A stretch of DNA of 64,000 bases from Chryseobacterium aquifrigidense (GCF_006716485.1 NZ_VFPD01000001.1:2129463-2193462), one strand, 5' to 3'; shown: positions 7,301 through 16,826, counted from the first letter of the stretch. Notes: generated by a model from the letters alone, not told the origin. Made by a program: numbers and translations.

Positions 7301-8767
7301 TTAATAGCCAGGGTTTTGAGCAGACAATCCACCAGCTTCCATTATGAAGTCTTGTGGAAGTGGGAATACTTCATGTTTCCCAACGATGAATTTTTTACCA
7401 CCATCGGCTGCCATTGCTGCTTGTGCTTGTCCGGTTCTTACCAGATCAAACCATCTGTCATGTTCGAAAGCAAGCTCTAATCTTCTTTGTTTCCAGATAT
7501 CCAATCTTACGTCTGCCTGAGAAGAAGCAGTAGTGTTTCCGATGTTAGCTCTGTTTCTTACCTGATTCAGGAAAGGAATAGCTGCAGATGTTTGTCCCAA
7601 TTCGTTCATTGCTTCAGCTCTGATTAGTAATACTTCGGCATATCTCAGATAACGAATGTTTACGTCTGTTGAAGCCTGATCTCTATAATTGGAAGAATAA
7701 GCTTTATAATTATAGAATTTATTTTCTGTATTTGGACCTACATAATACCCATCATATAAAGTCATATCTCTGTGGATAATCGTAGCATCTCTTCTAGAAT
7801 CTGTTGCAGAGTATGCATCATACAGACCTTGGGTAGGAGTAGAGAATCCCCAGCCCCAGCCTGTAGTACCTCTTGCTCCCTGAACCTGGCTATACTGCTG
7901 GATTGCTCTTCCTGCTGTTCCTCCTGTTCCGTTGATTTCAAAAACAGATTCAGCATTATTTTCTCCTGAAACTTTATAAATATCTTGGAAATTAGGTGTC
8001 AATGAATAACCTGTAACCAAATTAGTCTCATCTACAGCCAGCTGCCATTTCTTCTGATATAAATACACCTTAGCTAAAAGCGCATGAGCAGCACCAACAG
8101 ATGCTCTCCCTATATTACCTGCCCCATAGGCTGATTTATTAGGAAGAACGGCTATGGCATCCTTAAGATCCTGTTCAATGAATGCATAAATTTCTTCCTT
8201 ACTTTTCCTAGTTAATGTCATTTGCTTGTCGGCTTCAACTCCTGTTACGGGAACGTGATCTACTAGCGGGACTCCTCCAAAAGATCTTACCAGCGTAAAG
8301 TACATAAATGCTCTTAAAAACTTTGCTTCTCCTGTTAATCTCTGAAGTAATTGCGGATCTGCTTTATCTAATTTAGGAAGATATTTTAGCGCCTGATTAC
8401 ACCTGTTAATCCCCTGATAATTAGAAGCAAACAATTCTTTGAATGATGGTGTTGATGCTGTAAATGTTAAAGCATCTAAAATATCTTTATCTGAACCCGA
8501 GTCACTTGGACTTGAACCTTTATCTGCATCATCAGAAACAATTGATGTCACTCCAATCCATGCAAACGTACTCATATTCCAGTCTAAAAACTTAGCATAA
8601 ATACTAGTTACCAAGCTATTGGCTCCTTCATTATTATTGTATATTTCACCCAAAGCATCTTCAGGAATTTTTTCTGTAGGTGATACATCAACGAAGTCAT
8701 TGCTGCAACTCTGGTTAACAGCTCCTAAAATTAAAAATGCAGCTGCTATGATATATTTCTTATTCAT
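7301..8767 (-). CDS. RagB/SusD-family glycan-binding lipoprotein
   Basis: 488 residues, usual for SusD. Lipoprotein signal with Cys21 (NQSC). SusD-like helical TPR core: N-terminal DVSPTEKIPEDAL, then YQGINRCNQALKYL, GEAKFLRAFMYFTLVRSFGG, and the C-terminal RYAEVLLIRAEAMNELG and WKQRRLELAFEHDRWFDLVR blocks. It binds glycan at the cell surface and lids the SusC channel. The stop is followed by GH144, and the start lies 4 bases after the stop of the SusC gene, so the two are translationally close. Confidence 0.95.
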   Translation of the reverse strand: MNKKYIIAAAFLILGAVNQSCSNDFVDVSPTEKIPEDALGEIYNNNEGANSLVTSIYAKFLDWNMSTFAWIGVTSIVSDDADKGSSPSDSGSDKDILDALTFTASTPSFKELFASNYQGINRCNQALKYLPKLDKADPQLLQRLTGEAKFLRAFMYFTLVRSFGGVPLVDHVPVTGVEADKQMTLTRKSKEEIYAFIEQDLKDAIAVLPNKSAYGAGNIGRASVGAAHALLAKVYLYQKKWQLAVDETNLVTGYSLTPNFQDIYKVSGENNAESVFEINGTGGTAGRAIQQYSQVQGARGTTGWGWGFSTPTQGLYDAYSATDSRRDATIIHRDMTLYDGYYVGPNTENKFYNYKAYSSNYRDQASTDVNIRYLRYAEVLLIRAEAMNELGQTSAAIPFLNQVRNRANIGNTTASSQADVRLDIWKQRRLELAFEHDRWFDLVRTGQAQAAMAADGGKKFIVGKHEVFPLPQDFIMEAGGLSAQNPGY

Positions 8768-8771
8768 TTTT

Positions 8772-11621
8772 TTAAAAATTTAGGTTAACACCAAATACAA
8801 AAGATCTCAATGTAGGATAAGCATCTAATTCTACCCCTGCACGTTTAATTGGATCACCTTCTGCTGTAGGATCTGCAGGATTATATCCTGATAATTCTGA
8901 GGAATATCCTGAGTATTTCTGGAAAACAAAAGGATTAATCGCACTTACATAAAGCTTAATTGATTTCATATAATCCGTTACATTTTTAAATGTATATCCT
9001 ACTGAAATATTATTGATTCTGAAATAATCTCCGCTTTCCAAATAGAATGTAGATGCAATTGGGATATTTGCAGGATTTACAGGATTTGCTGCATTAGTGT
9101 TTGTAGGAGTCCAGAAATCATTCGCTACAGAAGCTTCAACATTTTCTCCACCATTTCTTTGTGCTTTTTTACCATTGTACACTTTGAATCCAAAAGCTCC
9201 ATAACCGCTCAAAGCAAAATCCCAATTCTTGTAAGACATTGAAAAATTAACACCTAAGGTTGATTTTGGTATGTAAGAGCCAAAGAAACGTCTGTCTCCC
9301 GGATCTGCACTTCCGGTAACTCCATTACCATTTAAATCTTTGAACTTCAGATTACCGTTTGCATCATAACCATCTGCTTCCCATAAGTAGAAACTTCCTA
9401 ATGCGTAACCAATTGCATTAGCATTAAAAATTTTTGTATCCTGTCCGTTTCCAAGATTTCCTCCCACAAGTTGAGAAACCGGCTTGGAAAGATCAATGCT
9501 GGCAAGCTTGTTCTTATTGTAAGAATAATTGGCACCAATTGAATAAGTAAAATCCTCACCTACTTTATCAGCCCAGTTTAAACTTATTTCAGCACCTTTA
9601 TTGACAACACTTCCCATATGTGAATAATTCACTTCAGAAATACCTGTTGCAAGATAAGGTACCACCCCTAAGATAAGATTATTGGTTTTTCTGTTATAAA
9701 CATCAAAGCTACCGGATAACCTTTTATCTAGGATCGCAAAATCTAATCCCAAAGAAGTTTCTTCTGTCACTTCCCATCCTAAACTAGGGTCATATCCCTG
9801 ATTAACAGTTATTCCATTACTTACAGGCGATGTCCCAAATCCGTAATTGTATGTTGCACCGGATGAAAGTGGCAAATAATTTAACGGAACCTTCTGGTTA
9901 CCTAATTTACCCCAGCCTCCTCTTAATTTTAAAAGATCAAAGAACCCATCCTGCATAAAGCTTTCTTCAGAAATGATCCATCCGGCTCCAAATGATGGAA
10001 ATGTCCCCCATCTGTGCCCCTCAGCGAACTGAGATGATCCATCTCTTCTGAATGTCCCGCTTAATAAATAACGGTTCATAAATTTATACTGAAGTCTTCC
10101 GAAATAAGAAATTGTGGTGTTTCTGTTCCCTTTTATAGATTCAATGGCTTTGGTTGTATTATCACTAAATAAATTACCATAGTAATCTACACCATCCAGA
10201 TTCCAGTAGTCTTGTGAAACGGGTACATTCTTTCTGTTGATCGTTAAGGTTTCAAGGCCGTTGGCAACTGAAGCTTCTGTACCGGCTACAATTTCAATAT
10301 CATGGTTTCCTACTTTCTTGGTATAGGTTAAATAGTTATTAAGTACCCAGTTGAAATAGTTTTGGCTTTTATTGGTTAATCTTGTCAGAGGCAAAGAAGC
10401 ATCATATCCACTGTCAACCCTCATTGGATCGCTATCTAACCAGAATGCTTTTGAATTTACAAAATTGTAATATTTATAATTATTGTACTCACCACTAAAC
10501 TGAGAAGTAAACTTCAAATCTTTATAAATATCAATATCCAGTTTTAAACCACCCTGCAATAAGAAATTTTTTCCCCTTTGATTATCATAAGCAAGCTGCA
10601 TTACCGGGTTGCCTACATTATTAAATCTTCCTCCTTCATAATCGATATTTCCGGTAGTCTTATTATAAATAGGCTGTCCATATTTTCCATTCGGATAATA
10701 TACAGGGACTAATGGCGATTGTTTATAAGCATTTGTAAAAGCACCATACGATTTAGGAGTATCATTGGTAAAGGTAGCACTTAAAGTCTGCGCCAATCTG
10801 ATTCCTTTGGTAATTCTGAATTCGTTATTGGTTCTTACTGTAGTCCTGTTATAATTTGTTCCTTTAAGGATAGACTGCTCATCATAATTACTTAAACTTA
10901 AGAAGTATTTTGCAGCTTCAGAAGATCCTGAAATAGAAACATTATGTTGGTTATAAATCCCTGTTCTTGTAATTTCTTTGAACCAATCTGTGTTGTACGG
11001 CTGATTAGGGTTCAGATAAGTACTTGCCTTACCAGCATTATTATAATTTGCAAATTCAGACCCGTTAGCCATTTTAATGGTTTTTAAAGGGGTTCTGAAT
11101 CCAACCAGGCCATCATAGGAAACACTTAACTTCCCTTTACCTGATTTCGTAGTAATAATGATTACCCCGTTAGCAGCTCTGTTACCATAGATTGCCAATG
11201 CTGCAGCATCTTTCAATACATCATAAGTAAGAATATCATTAGAGTTGATATTGTTGATGTTATCGGCATACATTCCATCAATTACATATAAAGGTGTTCT
11301 TCCACCCAGTACAGTACCAAGTCCTCTGATCATTACTGTCGGGGTTGATCCCGGCGCATCAGAAGCAATAACCTGTACTCCGGCAGCTTTTCCCTGAATA
11401 GCCTGTGATGCATTCAATACTTTGGTTCTGGTTACTTCCTCCGCACTGATAGAACTGATAGCTGTTGTATTATCAACTTTTTTACGGCTACCATATCCAA
11501 TCATAACGACTTCGTCGATCTTCTGGACTTTAGCAGAATCCTGCGTAACCTGTGCATTCACGTTCATCCCGAAATATAACACGGCAATGAGACCTGAATA
11601 CTTTAAATTACTTTGTTTCAT
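8772..11621 (-). CDS. SusC/RagA-family TonB-dependent outer-membrane transporter
   Basis: 949 residues. Signal peptide, then directly a TonB-box-like region (IDEVVMIGYGSRKK, about 36-49), a plug domain (residues about 55-170, with LKDAAALAIYGNRAANGVII), and a 22-strand barrel ending in an aromatic-terminated strand (FVFGVNLNF). The carboxypeptidase-regulatory-like domain that starts many SusC proteins is absent, so this is the short architecture. It imports oligosaccharides across the outer membrane with SusD. It is the first gene of a five-gene minus-strand operon. No HTCS or anti-sigma regulator is adjacent, so regulation is not visible here. Confidence 0.95.
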   Translation of the reverse strand: MKQSNLKYSGLIAVLYFGMNVNAQVTQDSAKVQKIDEVVMIGYGSRKKVDNTTAISSISAEEVTRTKVLNASQAIQGKAAGVQVIASDAPGSTPTVMIRGLGTVLGGRTPLYVIDGMYADNINNINSNDILTYDVLKDAAALAIYGNRAANGVIIITTKSGKGKLSVSYDGLVGFRTPLKTIKMANGSEFANYNNAGKASTYLNPNQPYNTDWFKEITRTGIYNQHNVSISGSSEAAKYFLSLSNYDEQSILKGTNYNRTTVRTNNEFRITKGIRLAQTLSATFTNDTPKSYGAFTNAYKQSPLVPVYYPNGKYGQPIYNKTTGNIDYEGGRFNNVGNPVMQLAYDNQRGKNFLLQGGLKLDIDIYKDLKFTSQFSGEYNNYKYYNFVNSKAFWLDSDPMRVDSGYDASLPLTRLTNKSQNYFNWVLNNYLTYTKKVGNHDIEIVAGTEASVANGLETLTINRKNVPVSQDYWNLDGVDYYGNLFSDNTTKAIESIKGNRNTTISYFGRLQYKFMNRYLLSGTFRRDGSSQFAEGHRWGTFPSFGAGWIISEESFMQDGFFDLLKLRGGWGKLGNQKVPLNYLPLSSGATYNYGFGTSPVSNGITVNQGYDPSLGWEVTEETSLGLDFAILDKRLSGSFDVYNRKTNNLILGVVPYLATGISEVNYSHMGSVVNKGAEISLNWADKVGEDFTYSIGANYSYNKNKLASIDLSKPVSQLVGGNLGNGQDTKIFNANAIGYALGSFYLWEADGYDANGNLKFKDLNGNGVTGSADPGDRRFFGSYIPKSTLGVNFSMSYKNWDFALSGYGAFGFKVYNGKKAQRNGGENVEASVANDFWTPTNTNAANPVNPANIPIASTFYLESGDYFRINNISVGYTFKNVTDYMKSIKLYVSAINPFVFQKYSGYSSELSGYNPADPTAEGDPIKRAGVELDAYPTLRSFVFGVNLNF

Positions 11622-11987
11622 ATAGTTTCAATTTTATTCAAATAAATTCAAATTTGTACCTGTCTCTAAATAGTGGAGTTATTTAAAATCTCAAAAAAAG
11701 ACATTAGCCAAAAATATAAAAAATATCCAATACTGTTAAACTATCTTAAATATTTAAAAATTCCTACATTTTATTAAATGAAAAATACTAAAAAATTAAA
11801 TTTTACAATCCTTTATTTAAAATCAAGATACTTTATTCATCATATCTCTAAATGAAATTTTAAATGTTTTGACACAATATTCACCAAAACATGTACTCAA
11901 TTTAATATTTTGTTAAATACAGAATAGTAATTACCTTTGGTGCAGTTTTTGACAAAAGCATCTTAGAAATACATAATAAAAAGATCA
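11622..11987. other. Divergent promoter region between SusC and a DUF4197 gene
   Basis: 366 very A+T-rich bases between divergent genes. It contains a plus-strand -7 box (11932-11939) and a possible minus-strand TAnnTTTG (TATTTTTG, 11709-11716) about 90 bases before the SusC start. No small gene, riboswitch or clear operator was seen. Confidence 0.5.
11932..11939 (+). promoter_or_regulatory. Bacteroidota -7 promoter box of the DUF4197 gene
   Basis: TACCTTTG matches TAnnTTTG. A TTTTG about 19 bases upstream (around 11908-11912) fits the -33 element. The gene starts 49 bases downstream. Confidence 0.55.
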
Positions 11988-12659
11988 ATGAAAAAATATA
12001 TCATTGCAGCCGCTCTTCTGATCGGGACTGGTGCTGTTATTACCACCAGTGTACAATCCTGCACTTCACTGGCCACATCAGACATGGGGCTTTCCATTAT
12101 AAAAAGAATTCTGCTCAATGGTATTGATAAAGGAATGGGTATCTATGGGAATAAAGAAGCGTTCCTGCAGAATAATATGGTTGATAAAGCTCTTCCCAAA
12201 GAATTGAGAGATATTAATTCTACTCTGGAAAAAATTGCGCCCTCTCTCGTTGCTAAAGAAAGAGATTATATAGCACAGGCAGCAGCGTACACTGTAAATA
12301 CTTCAAAACCTATTTTACAGGATGCAGTAAACAGCCTGAATGCACAGGACGTAACCAGAATTATGCAGGGAACCACTGCTACACAAATTCTGAAGGAAAA
12401 AACATCCCAACAGCTTATTGCTGCCATTGCTCCAAAAGTGGATGAAAAGCTGAACGAATATGGCATTGTAAAAACAATCAATACAGCGTTATCCGGAAGT
12501 AATTTTCTGGGCAGCCTTCTAGGTGGAAATAATAACACTGTCAATTCAGGAGGGCTGAGTAAACTTGCTTCTGAACAGTTGGTAAATGGGTTATTCAACA
12601 TCATCGAAGATTATGAGCACCAGAACTCCAAGTCGCTGCTGGGACCATTTGGAAAATAG
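11988..12659 (+). CDS. DUF4197-family lipoprotein
   Basis: 223 residues. Lipoprotein signal with Cys25 (SVQSC). The rest is mostly helical and matches the DUF4197 pattern: an alpha-rich domain with GIDKGMGIYGNKEAF, NNMVDKALPKEL and a C-terminal SEQLVNGLFNIIEDYE. These proteins are usually envelope-attached and have no assigned function. The start is the ATG at 11988 with a good -7 box about 50 bases upstream. It is followed by a DUF493 gene 40 bases later on the same strand, so the two may be cotranscribed. Confidence 0.8.
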   Translation: MKKYIIAAALLIGTGAVITTSVQSCTSLATSDMGLSIIKRILLNGIDKGMGIYGNKEAFLQNNMVDKALPKELRDINSTLEKIAPSLVAKERDYIAQAAAYTVNTSKPILQDAVNSLNAQDVTRIMQGTTATQILKEKTSQQLIAAIAPKVDEKLNEYGIVKTINTALSGSNFLGSLLGGNNNTVNSGGLSKLASEQLVNGLFNIIEDYEHQNSKSLLGPFGK

Positions 12660-12699
12660 GAAAATTTTCGTTATATTTATATTATATTAACAATTGCAG

Positions 12700-13005
12700 A
12701 TGGATATATTACAAGGAAATCAACACGCAAGCCCTGAAGATTTTTATCAGTCTTTGAGGGAGAAACTGGAAGATCATCATGATTTTCCGGAGGATTATTT
12801 ATTTAAATTTATTATTCCTACAGACCAGGCAAAACTTACTGAAATTTACAGAGTTTTTGATGGTATTAAATTTACACTGGGAAACCGTGAAAGCAAAAAT
12901 GGAAAATACACAGCCTGCAACATTAATGCATTTGTTTTGGATGCCAATCAGGTAGTGAATATTTATAAAGAAGTAGCAAAAATAGAAGGCGTTATTCTAT
13001 TGTAA
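12700..13005 (+). CDS. DUF493 (YbeD-like) protein
   Basis: About 101 residues from ATG 12700; a TTG two codons upstream (12694) is possible but less likely. The sequence follows the DUF493 ferredoxin-like pattern: HASPEDFYQSLREKLEDHHD, then FPEDYLFKFIIP, SKNGKYTACNINAFV and a C-terminal EVAKIEGVILL. YbeD-type proteins are small cytosolic ACT-like proteins, in E. coli linked to lipoate metabolism; a lipoate role here is not supported by neighbours. A strong terminator follows. Confidence 0.8.
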   Translation: MDILQGNQHASPEDFYQSLREKLEDHHDFPEDYLFKFIIPTDQAKLTEIYRVFDGIKFTLGNRESKNGKYTACNINAFVLDANQVVNIYKEVAKIEGVILL

Positions 13006-13013
13006 AAACAAAG

Positions 13014-13043
13014 ACCGTTTCATCATACTGAAACGGTTTTTTA
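13014..13043 (+). terminator. Rho-independent terminator after DUF493
   Basis: 9-bp stem (ACCGTTTCA/TGAAACGGT) with a 6-base loop and a run of T after it. Confidence 0.85.
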
Positions 13044-13067
13044 TTATTTAAATCATAAAAAAAGAAC

Positions 13068-13541
13068 ATGATGAACATCCAACTGATCCTGTTTACCATC
13101 ATTTTAGCAACCTCTGCGACAAGCTGCATGCATAAAAATAACAACGAAAATAATACATCCAATATCCCTTCTGCTGTTCAGCAACAAAAGATTGAACAGA
13201 TCCGATTAACAGAAAGAACAAGAGGATTCAGCAGAAACATTGTTTTTACCCCTTCCTCAAAAGAATCCAATATCAACGAAGAGATCACGAATACAAAGAT
13301 CTCCAGTGCCGAATGGACAGCAATCTCTAAGTTGGCTCAGAACATTGACCTACCGAAGATATCTGAACTTAAAGCTCCTACTACAGGCAGACATTCTGAC
13401 CAGGCGATGATAGCATCTATTATTATTACTGCTGGCGGAAAAGAGTACACTTCTTCAGACTTTGATTCCGGGCGCCCTCCAAAAGAGCTGGAAGCTTTAT
13501 ATAAGGCAATAAACGGCCCGGGTACAACGAAAACCCCATAA
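13068..13541 (+). CDS. Small lipoprotein, Flavobacteriia-type unknown family
   Basis: 157 residues. Lipoprotein signal ending ATSC (Cys20), then a low-complexity Asn-rich linker, then a compact domain with TERTRGFSRNIVFTP, LAQNIDLPKISELKAPTTGR, HSDQAMIASIIITAGGKEY and FDSGRPPKELEALY. I know this pattern from Flavobacteriia proteins of unknown function. ATG-ATG at the start gives two possible initiators. It is a single gene between terminators (13014 and 13546). It is probably anchored to a membrane. Confidence 0.75.
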   Translation: MMNIQLILFTIILATSATSCMHKNNNENNTSNIPSAVQQQKIEQIRLTERTRGFSRNIVFTPSSKESNINEEITNTKISSAEWTAISKLAQNIDLPKISELKAPTTGRHSDQAMIASIIITAGGKEYTSSDFDSGRPPKELEALYKAINGPGTTKTP

Positions 13542-13545
13542 CATA

Positions 13546-13576
13546 AAAGATCCGCTCTTTAGCAGAACGGATCTTT
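13546..13576. terminator. Bidirectional terminator between convergent genes
   Basis: 9-bp stem (AAAGATCCG/CGGATCTTT) with A and T runs on both sides. It sits between the stops of the plus-strand lipoprotein (13541) and the minus-strand ArsC-like gene (13595). Confidence 0.85.
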
Positions 13577-13594
13577 TTATTTATGAAATTTCAT

Positions 13595-13945
13595 TTATTT
13601 TTCAATAAAGAACTTTACATTTTCAATGGGTCTTCCCAGCATTGCTACTGAGCCTTTTACCAGAATGGGTCTTTGTATCAAAGATGGATTCTCAGAAAGA
13701 ATTTTTATCCATTCTTCTTCCGAATAGTTTTTATCTGCATAGTTCTCAATATACAGTTTATCTGTTTTACGGATAATATGAAAAACACTCTGGTTCAGCT
13801 TCTTCAGCACCGTTCTTATTTCAAGAGGACTTAAGGGATCTTCAACAATATTAATGATCTCAAAAGACACTCCGTTTTCGTCAAGATACTCCAGTACAGC
13901 ATTTGACTTTGAACAGTTTCCGTTATGTAAAACTTTAACTACCAT
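13595..13945 (-). CDS. ArsC/Spx/YffB-family thioredoxin-fold protein
   Basis: 116 residues from ATG 13943-13945; a TTG five codons upstream (13960) is open but less likely. ArsC-like start VKVLHNGNCSKSNAVLEYL with the active-site Cys11, the helical insert (SPLEIRTVLKKL), and the C-terminal PSLIQRPILVKGSVAMLGRP block with the conserved Arg of ArsC-type enzymes. No arsenic genes are nearby, so arsenate reduction is uncertain; it may be a glutaredoxin-linked reductase of another kind. Confidence 0.8.
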   Translation of the reverse strand: MVVKVLHNGNCSKSNAVLEYLDENGVSFEIINIVEDPLSPLEIRTVLKKLNQSVFHIIRKTDKLYIENYADKNYSEEEWIKILSENPSLIQRPILVKGSVAMLGRPIENVKFFIEK

Positions 13946-14032
13946 GATATAATTTTTCAAGAATTAAACTTGATTTGAACAAATTTAAAAAGATTTACCC
14001 TGACTATGTCTTAATGTTCTGATAAAAATATG

Positions 14033-14647
14033 TTAAAACAATCCGTGCAGCTCCGCTTCTATCTTCTCCAGAATAAATCCGAAATCTTCCGGTTTTTCAA
14101 CGAAATCCAGATCATCCACTTCCACAATAAGAAGTTTTCCTTCTGTGTAATTGGAAATCCATTTTTCATATTTCTGGTTCAGTTTTGAAAGATATTCAAT
14201 ACTGATGGATGCTTCATATTCACGACCTCTTTTGTAGATTTTTTTTACCAGGTTAGGAACATCTGATTTCAAATAGATTAAAAGATCCGGAGCGGATACA
14301 AAAGACTTCATCAGATCAAACACTGATGAATAGTTATTGAAATCCCTGTCTGAAAGAAGATTCATATCATTAAGGTTTTCTGCAAAAATATGGGCATCTT
14401 CATAGATGGTACGATCCTGAATAATATTTTTTCCACTTTCTCTGATCTCTTTCACCTGACGGAATCTGCTTCCCAGGAAATATACCTGCAATGCAAAACT
14501 CCATTTGCTCATATCTGAATAAAAATCTTCCAGATAAGGATTATGATCTACATCTTCAAATTGTGCATCCCATCCGTAATGCTTGGAAAGCATCGTTGTC
14601 AAAGTTGTTTTTCCGGCTCCGATGTTTCCTGTAACTGCAATGTGCAT
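14033..14647 (-). CDS. Deoxynucleoside kinase (dNK family)
   Basis: 204 residues. P-loop GNIGAGKTT (residues 7-15), the FEDVDHNPYLEDFY substrate loop, the DRT motif (QDRTIYEDAHIF) and the lid-type KRGREYE. It phosphorylates deoxyadenosine/deoxycytidine-type nucleosides for salvage in the cytosol. Length and motifs are as in bacterial dCK/dGK enzymes. Upstream on the same strand (27 bases) is a secreted propeller-like protein, which may share its transcript. Confidence 0.92.
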   Translation of the reverse strand: MHIAVTGNIGAGKTTLTTMLSKHYGWDAQFEDVDHNPYLEDFYSDMSKWSFALQVYFLGSRFRQVKEIRESGKNIIQDRTIYEDAHIFAENLNDMNLLSDRDFNNYSSVFDLMKSFVSAPDLLIYLKSDVPNLVKKIYKRGREYEASISIEYLSKLNQKYEKWISNYTEGKLLIVEVDDLDFVEKPEDFGFILEKIEAELHGLF

Positions 14648-14673
14648 AATATTCTTTTCCTTGTATTTACTGA

Positions 14674-15636
14674 TTAGTTGATAAGTTTTTCGATGGCCTC
14701 AGTCTGAACTTTAGAAGTATCTTCGATTAATTTCTGTAAAGTATTGTCTGAAGGCTTCTCTGCTGTATTCTCATCAGGTTTCTCTTCAGTCTTTTCTACT
14801 GGTTTTTCTGTAGGTGCCTGCAGAGATTCCGGCTGAGCTTCGAGCTGTTTTTGCTGTTGGGCTTTCTTTACTTTTTCAAGGCTGTAAAGATAGAGTTTGT
14901 TCCCTTTGATTGCAAAATAAGAGAGGATGTTTTTATCCACAATTTGCGCTTCCTGATCTTCGAAAACGGTTAACATACCTTTTTCAGGCACATATTGTGA
15001 TATAAAATTATTGGCAACAACCAGGATTATATCATTCTCTCTTCGAAAACGTTTTCCATTCTCCAAAGGGGCTTCGAATATTTTTTCAAATTTCAGGTTG
15101 TAAATCCTGATATGTTTTCTGGTTAAAATATAGACCTTATTTTCATAAACCAGCATATCCATCAGATCTTCAAAGCTGATATCAAAAGGATATGAATTGA
15201 TGGTTGTATCATTTCTGAAATTATACTGTATCAAACGTTTTGTACTGTCATCCAAAAGCCACAGCTGCTGAAGATCTTCAGCATAAGCCATTCTGATAAA
15301 ACCAAATTTCTGTTTAAAATCCAATCTTTGAATCTCATTCATATTCTGGTCTACAAATTTCATTTCCTGAGCATTTTCGGAAAACAAAGGTACATTCAGT
15401 GGATTTTGTACCGTCTGAACTTTGTATGGAACAGTAAGCATCATTTTCCCGATCTGCTTTCCTAAAGAATCGTATTTGGTAAAACTGAAATCTTTATTTT
15501 TATAGATATACAGATTTCCATAGTCGTCAGCAAGCATATCTTTAGCTTCCTTAAGTTTCAAAGTATCCAAAGGAAGAATATTCTGCGCTGAAGCCGTACA
15601 GAAAAGGAAAAAAAATAGTATGTTTAAAAACTTCAC
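14674..15636 (-). CDS. Secreted propeller-like protein with charged C-terminal tail
   Basis: 320 residues starting at GTG 15634-15636; no in-frame ATG precedes the signal peptide (MKFLNILFFFLFCTASAQ). Residues about 20-250 carry repeated short beta-strand motifs (DYGNLYIYKNKDF, LQQLWLLDDSTKRLIQYN, ENKVYILTRKHIRIYN) like a beta-propeller. Residues about 255-310 are Gln/Glu/Lys/Pro-rich low complexity (EKPVEKTEEKPDENTAEKPS). It probably acts outside the inner membrane. I recognise no precise family. It lies directly upstream of the dNK gene. Confidence 0.75.
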   Translation of the reverse strand: MKFLNILFFFLFCTASAQNILPLDTLKLKEAKDMLADDYGNLYIYKNKDFSFTKYDSLGKQIGKMMLTVPYKVQTVQNPLNVPLFSENAQEMKFVDQNMNEIQRLDFKQKFGFIRMAYAEDLQQLWLLDDSTKRLIQYNFRNDTTINSYPFDISFEDLMDMLVYENKVYILTRKHIRIYNLKFEKIFEAPLENGKRFRRENDIILVVANNFISQYVPEKGMLTVFEDQEAQIVDKNILSYFAIKGNKLYLYSLEKVKKAQQQKQLEAQPESLQAPTEKPVEKTEEKPDENTAEKPSDNTLQKLIEDTSKVQTEAIEKLIN

Positions 15637-15781
15637 TCTGTTTTTTTAATTGGGGTTAATTTACTGAAAAATAACGTTACCCAAAAGATGTTTAAGTTTG
15701 ATAGAATCTTCTCTGATGTTAATCAAAACTGAGACCATCCTGTTGCTGAAAAAAAGCTGTTCTACAAAAGATATAATGAGT

Positions 15782-16807
15782 TTATTTAAAAGTAACTTCA
15801 TAAATTTTCTCCCAGTTTTTTCCTGTCACCAGCATATGATCACCTTTAAAAGCAATTCCGTTTAAGACATGCTCGCTGTCTCCCTTATCATTTTCTTTGG
15901 TCAATTGTGAAAAATCAAATTTTCCAATAACTTCTCCATTTACAGGATTAATTTTTAGAATTACAGGTTCATGCCAAACATTAGCATAGATAAGTCCGTT
16001 GTGATATTCAAGTTCGTTGAGCTGATTATAAATCGTAGAATTTCCGCCAACTGCCATAGTTTTCACTACTTTTGAAGGATTATTGACATCCAGAAAATAA
16101 AGATTCTTAGAACCATCTGTTGCGATCAGGTTTTTTCCGTCATACGTCAGTCCCCAACCCTCTCCAATTACACCAGGCAATGGAAATTCAGAGATTTTTT
16201 TCAAAGTGTTTTTATCATAAATAAAACCAATTTTATTCTGATATGTCAGTTGATACACCTTATCTCCCACAATGGCACAACCTTCAGAGAAAATCTCAGC
16301 AGGCTGCTTTGCAACAATCCTGGGAACATCTGATCCTAATGTATATTTTATAAGCTGTGAAGCTCCTTTCATTCCGTCACTTTCATACACTGTATTTCCT
16401 TCCACTACAAAGCCTTCAATAAAATTCTTAGGATCATGGGGATAATCAGCTACTATTGTATAAGGAATGTTCTGCTCAGGTGTTTTTGTGAAAACATTGA
16501 TAGTAGCATCCTGATTGAGCACTTCACCTCCTTTTGTTTTAATATTAAAGGTAACAGCATTATCTCCTAATGTGAAAAATTTAGGATCAATTGTTAAATC
16601 TGTTGTTTCTTTATCTCCAAAGCTGATCGTTACGCTTTCTGCATTTTCCGTCACCTCTTTTGGAAGGTCAAGCTTATCTCCGAAATGATATCCTTTTGCT
16701 TCCTTTGCATTGTTATAGTCTGCCAGAGAATCAAGCATTTTTTCTTTGTTACTACAGGAAACTAAGAATAGAACTGCAGCAAAACCCATCGTAATGTTTT
16801 GCTTCAT
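15782..16807 (-). CDS. Glutaminyl-peptide cyclotransferase lipoprotein (copy 1)
   Basis: 341 residues from ATG 16805-16807. The frame is open five codons further (ATG 16822), but that Met lies at the probable transcription start, while this one aligns with the paralogue's signal (FLVSC, Cys18). Residues about 35-115 form an N-terminal beta-domain. The rest is the plant-type QC beta-propeller (PF05096): HDPKNFIEGFVVEG, VYESDGMKGASQL, IGEGWGLTYDGKNLIATDGS, LNELEYHNGLIYANVW, VLNGIAFKGDHMLVTGKNW. It forms N-terminal pyroglutamate on exported proteins, relevant because Bacteroidota signal cleavage often leaves Gln first. Tandem paralogue at 16909-17931. Confidence 0.88.
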   Translation of the reverse strand: MKQNITMGFAAVLFLVSCSNKEKMLDSLADYNNAKEAKGYHFGDKLDLPKEVTENAESVTISFGDKETTDLTIDPKFFTLGDNAVTFNIKTKGGEVLNQDATINVFTKTPEQNIPYTIVADYPHDPKNFIEGFVVEGNTVYESDGMKGASQLIKYTLGSDVPRIVAKQPAEIFSEGCAIVGDKVYQLTYQNKIGFIYDKNTLKKISEFPLPGVIGEGWGLTYDGKNLIATDGSKNLYFLDVNNPSKVVKTMAVGGNSTIYNQLNELEYHNGLIYANVWHEPVILKINPVNGEVIGKFDFSQLTKENDKGDSEHVLNGIAFKGDHMLVTGKNWEKIYEVTFK

Positions 16808-16826
16808 AAAGGTTTTAATCATTTGC

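Noticed and set aside
13595-13945. Arsenic-resistance locus
   Set aside because: Only an ArsC-fold protein; no ArsR, ArsB or Acr3 gene is near.
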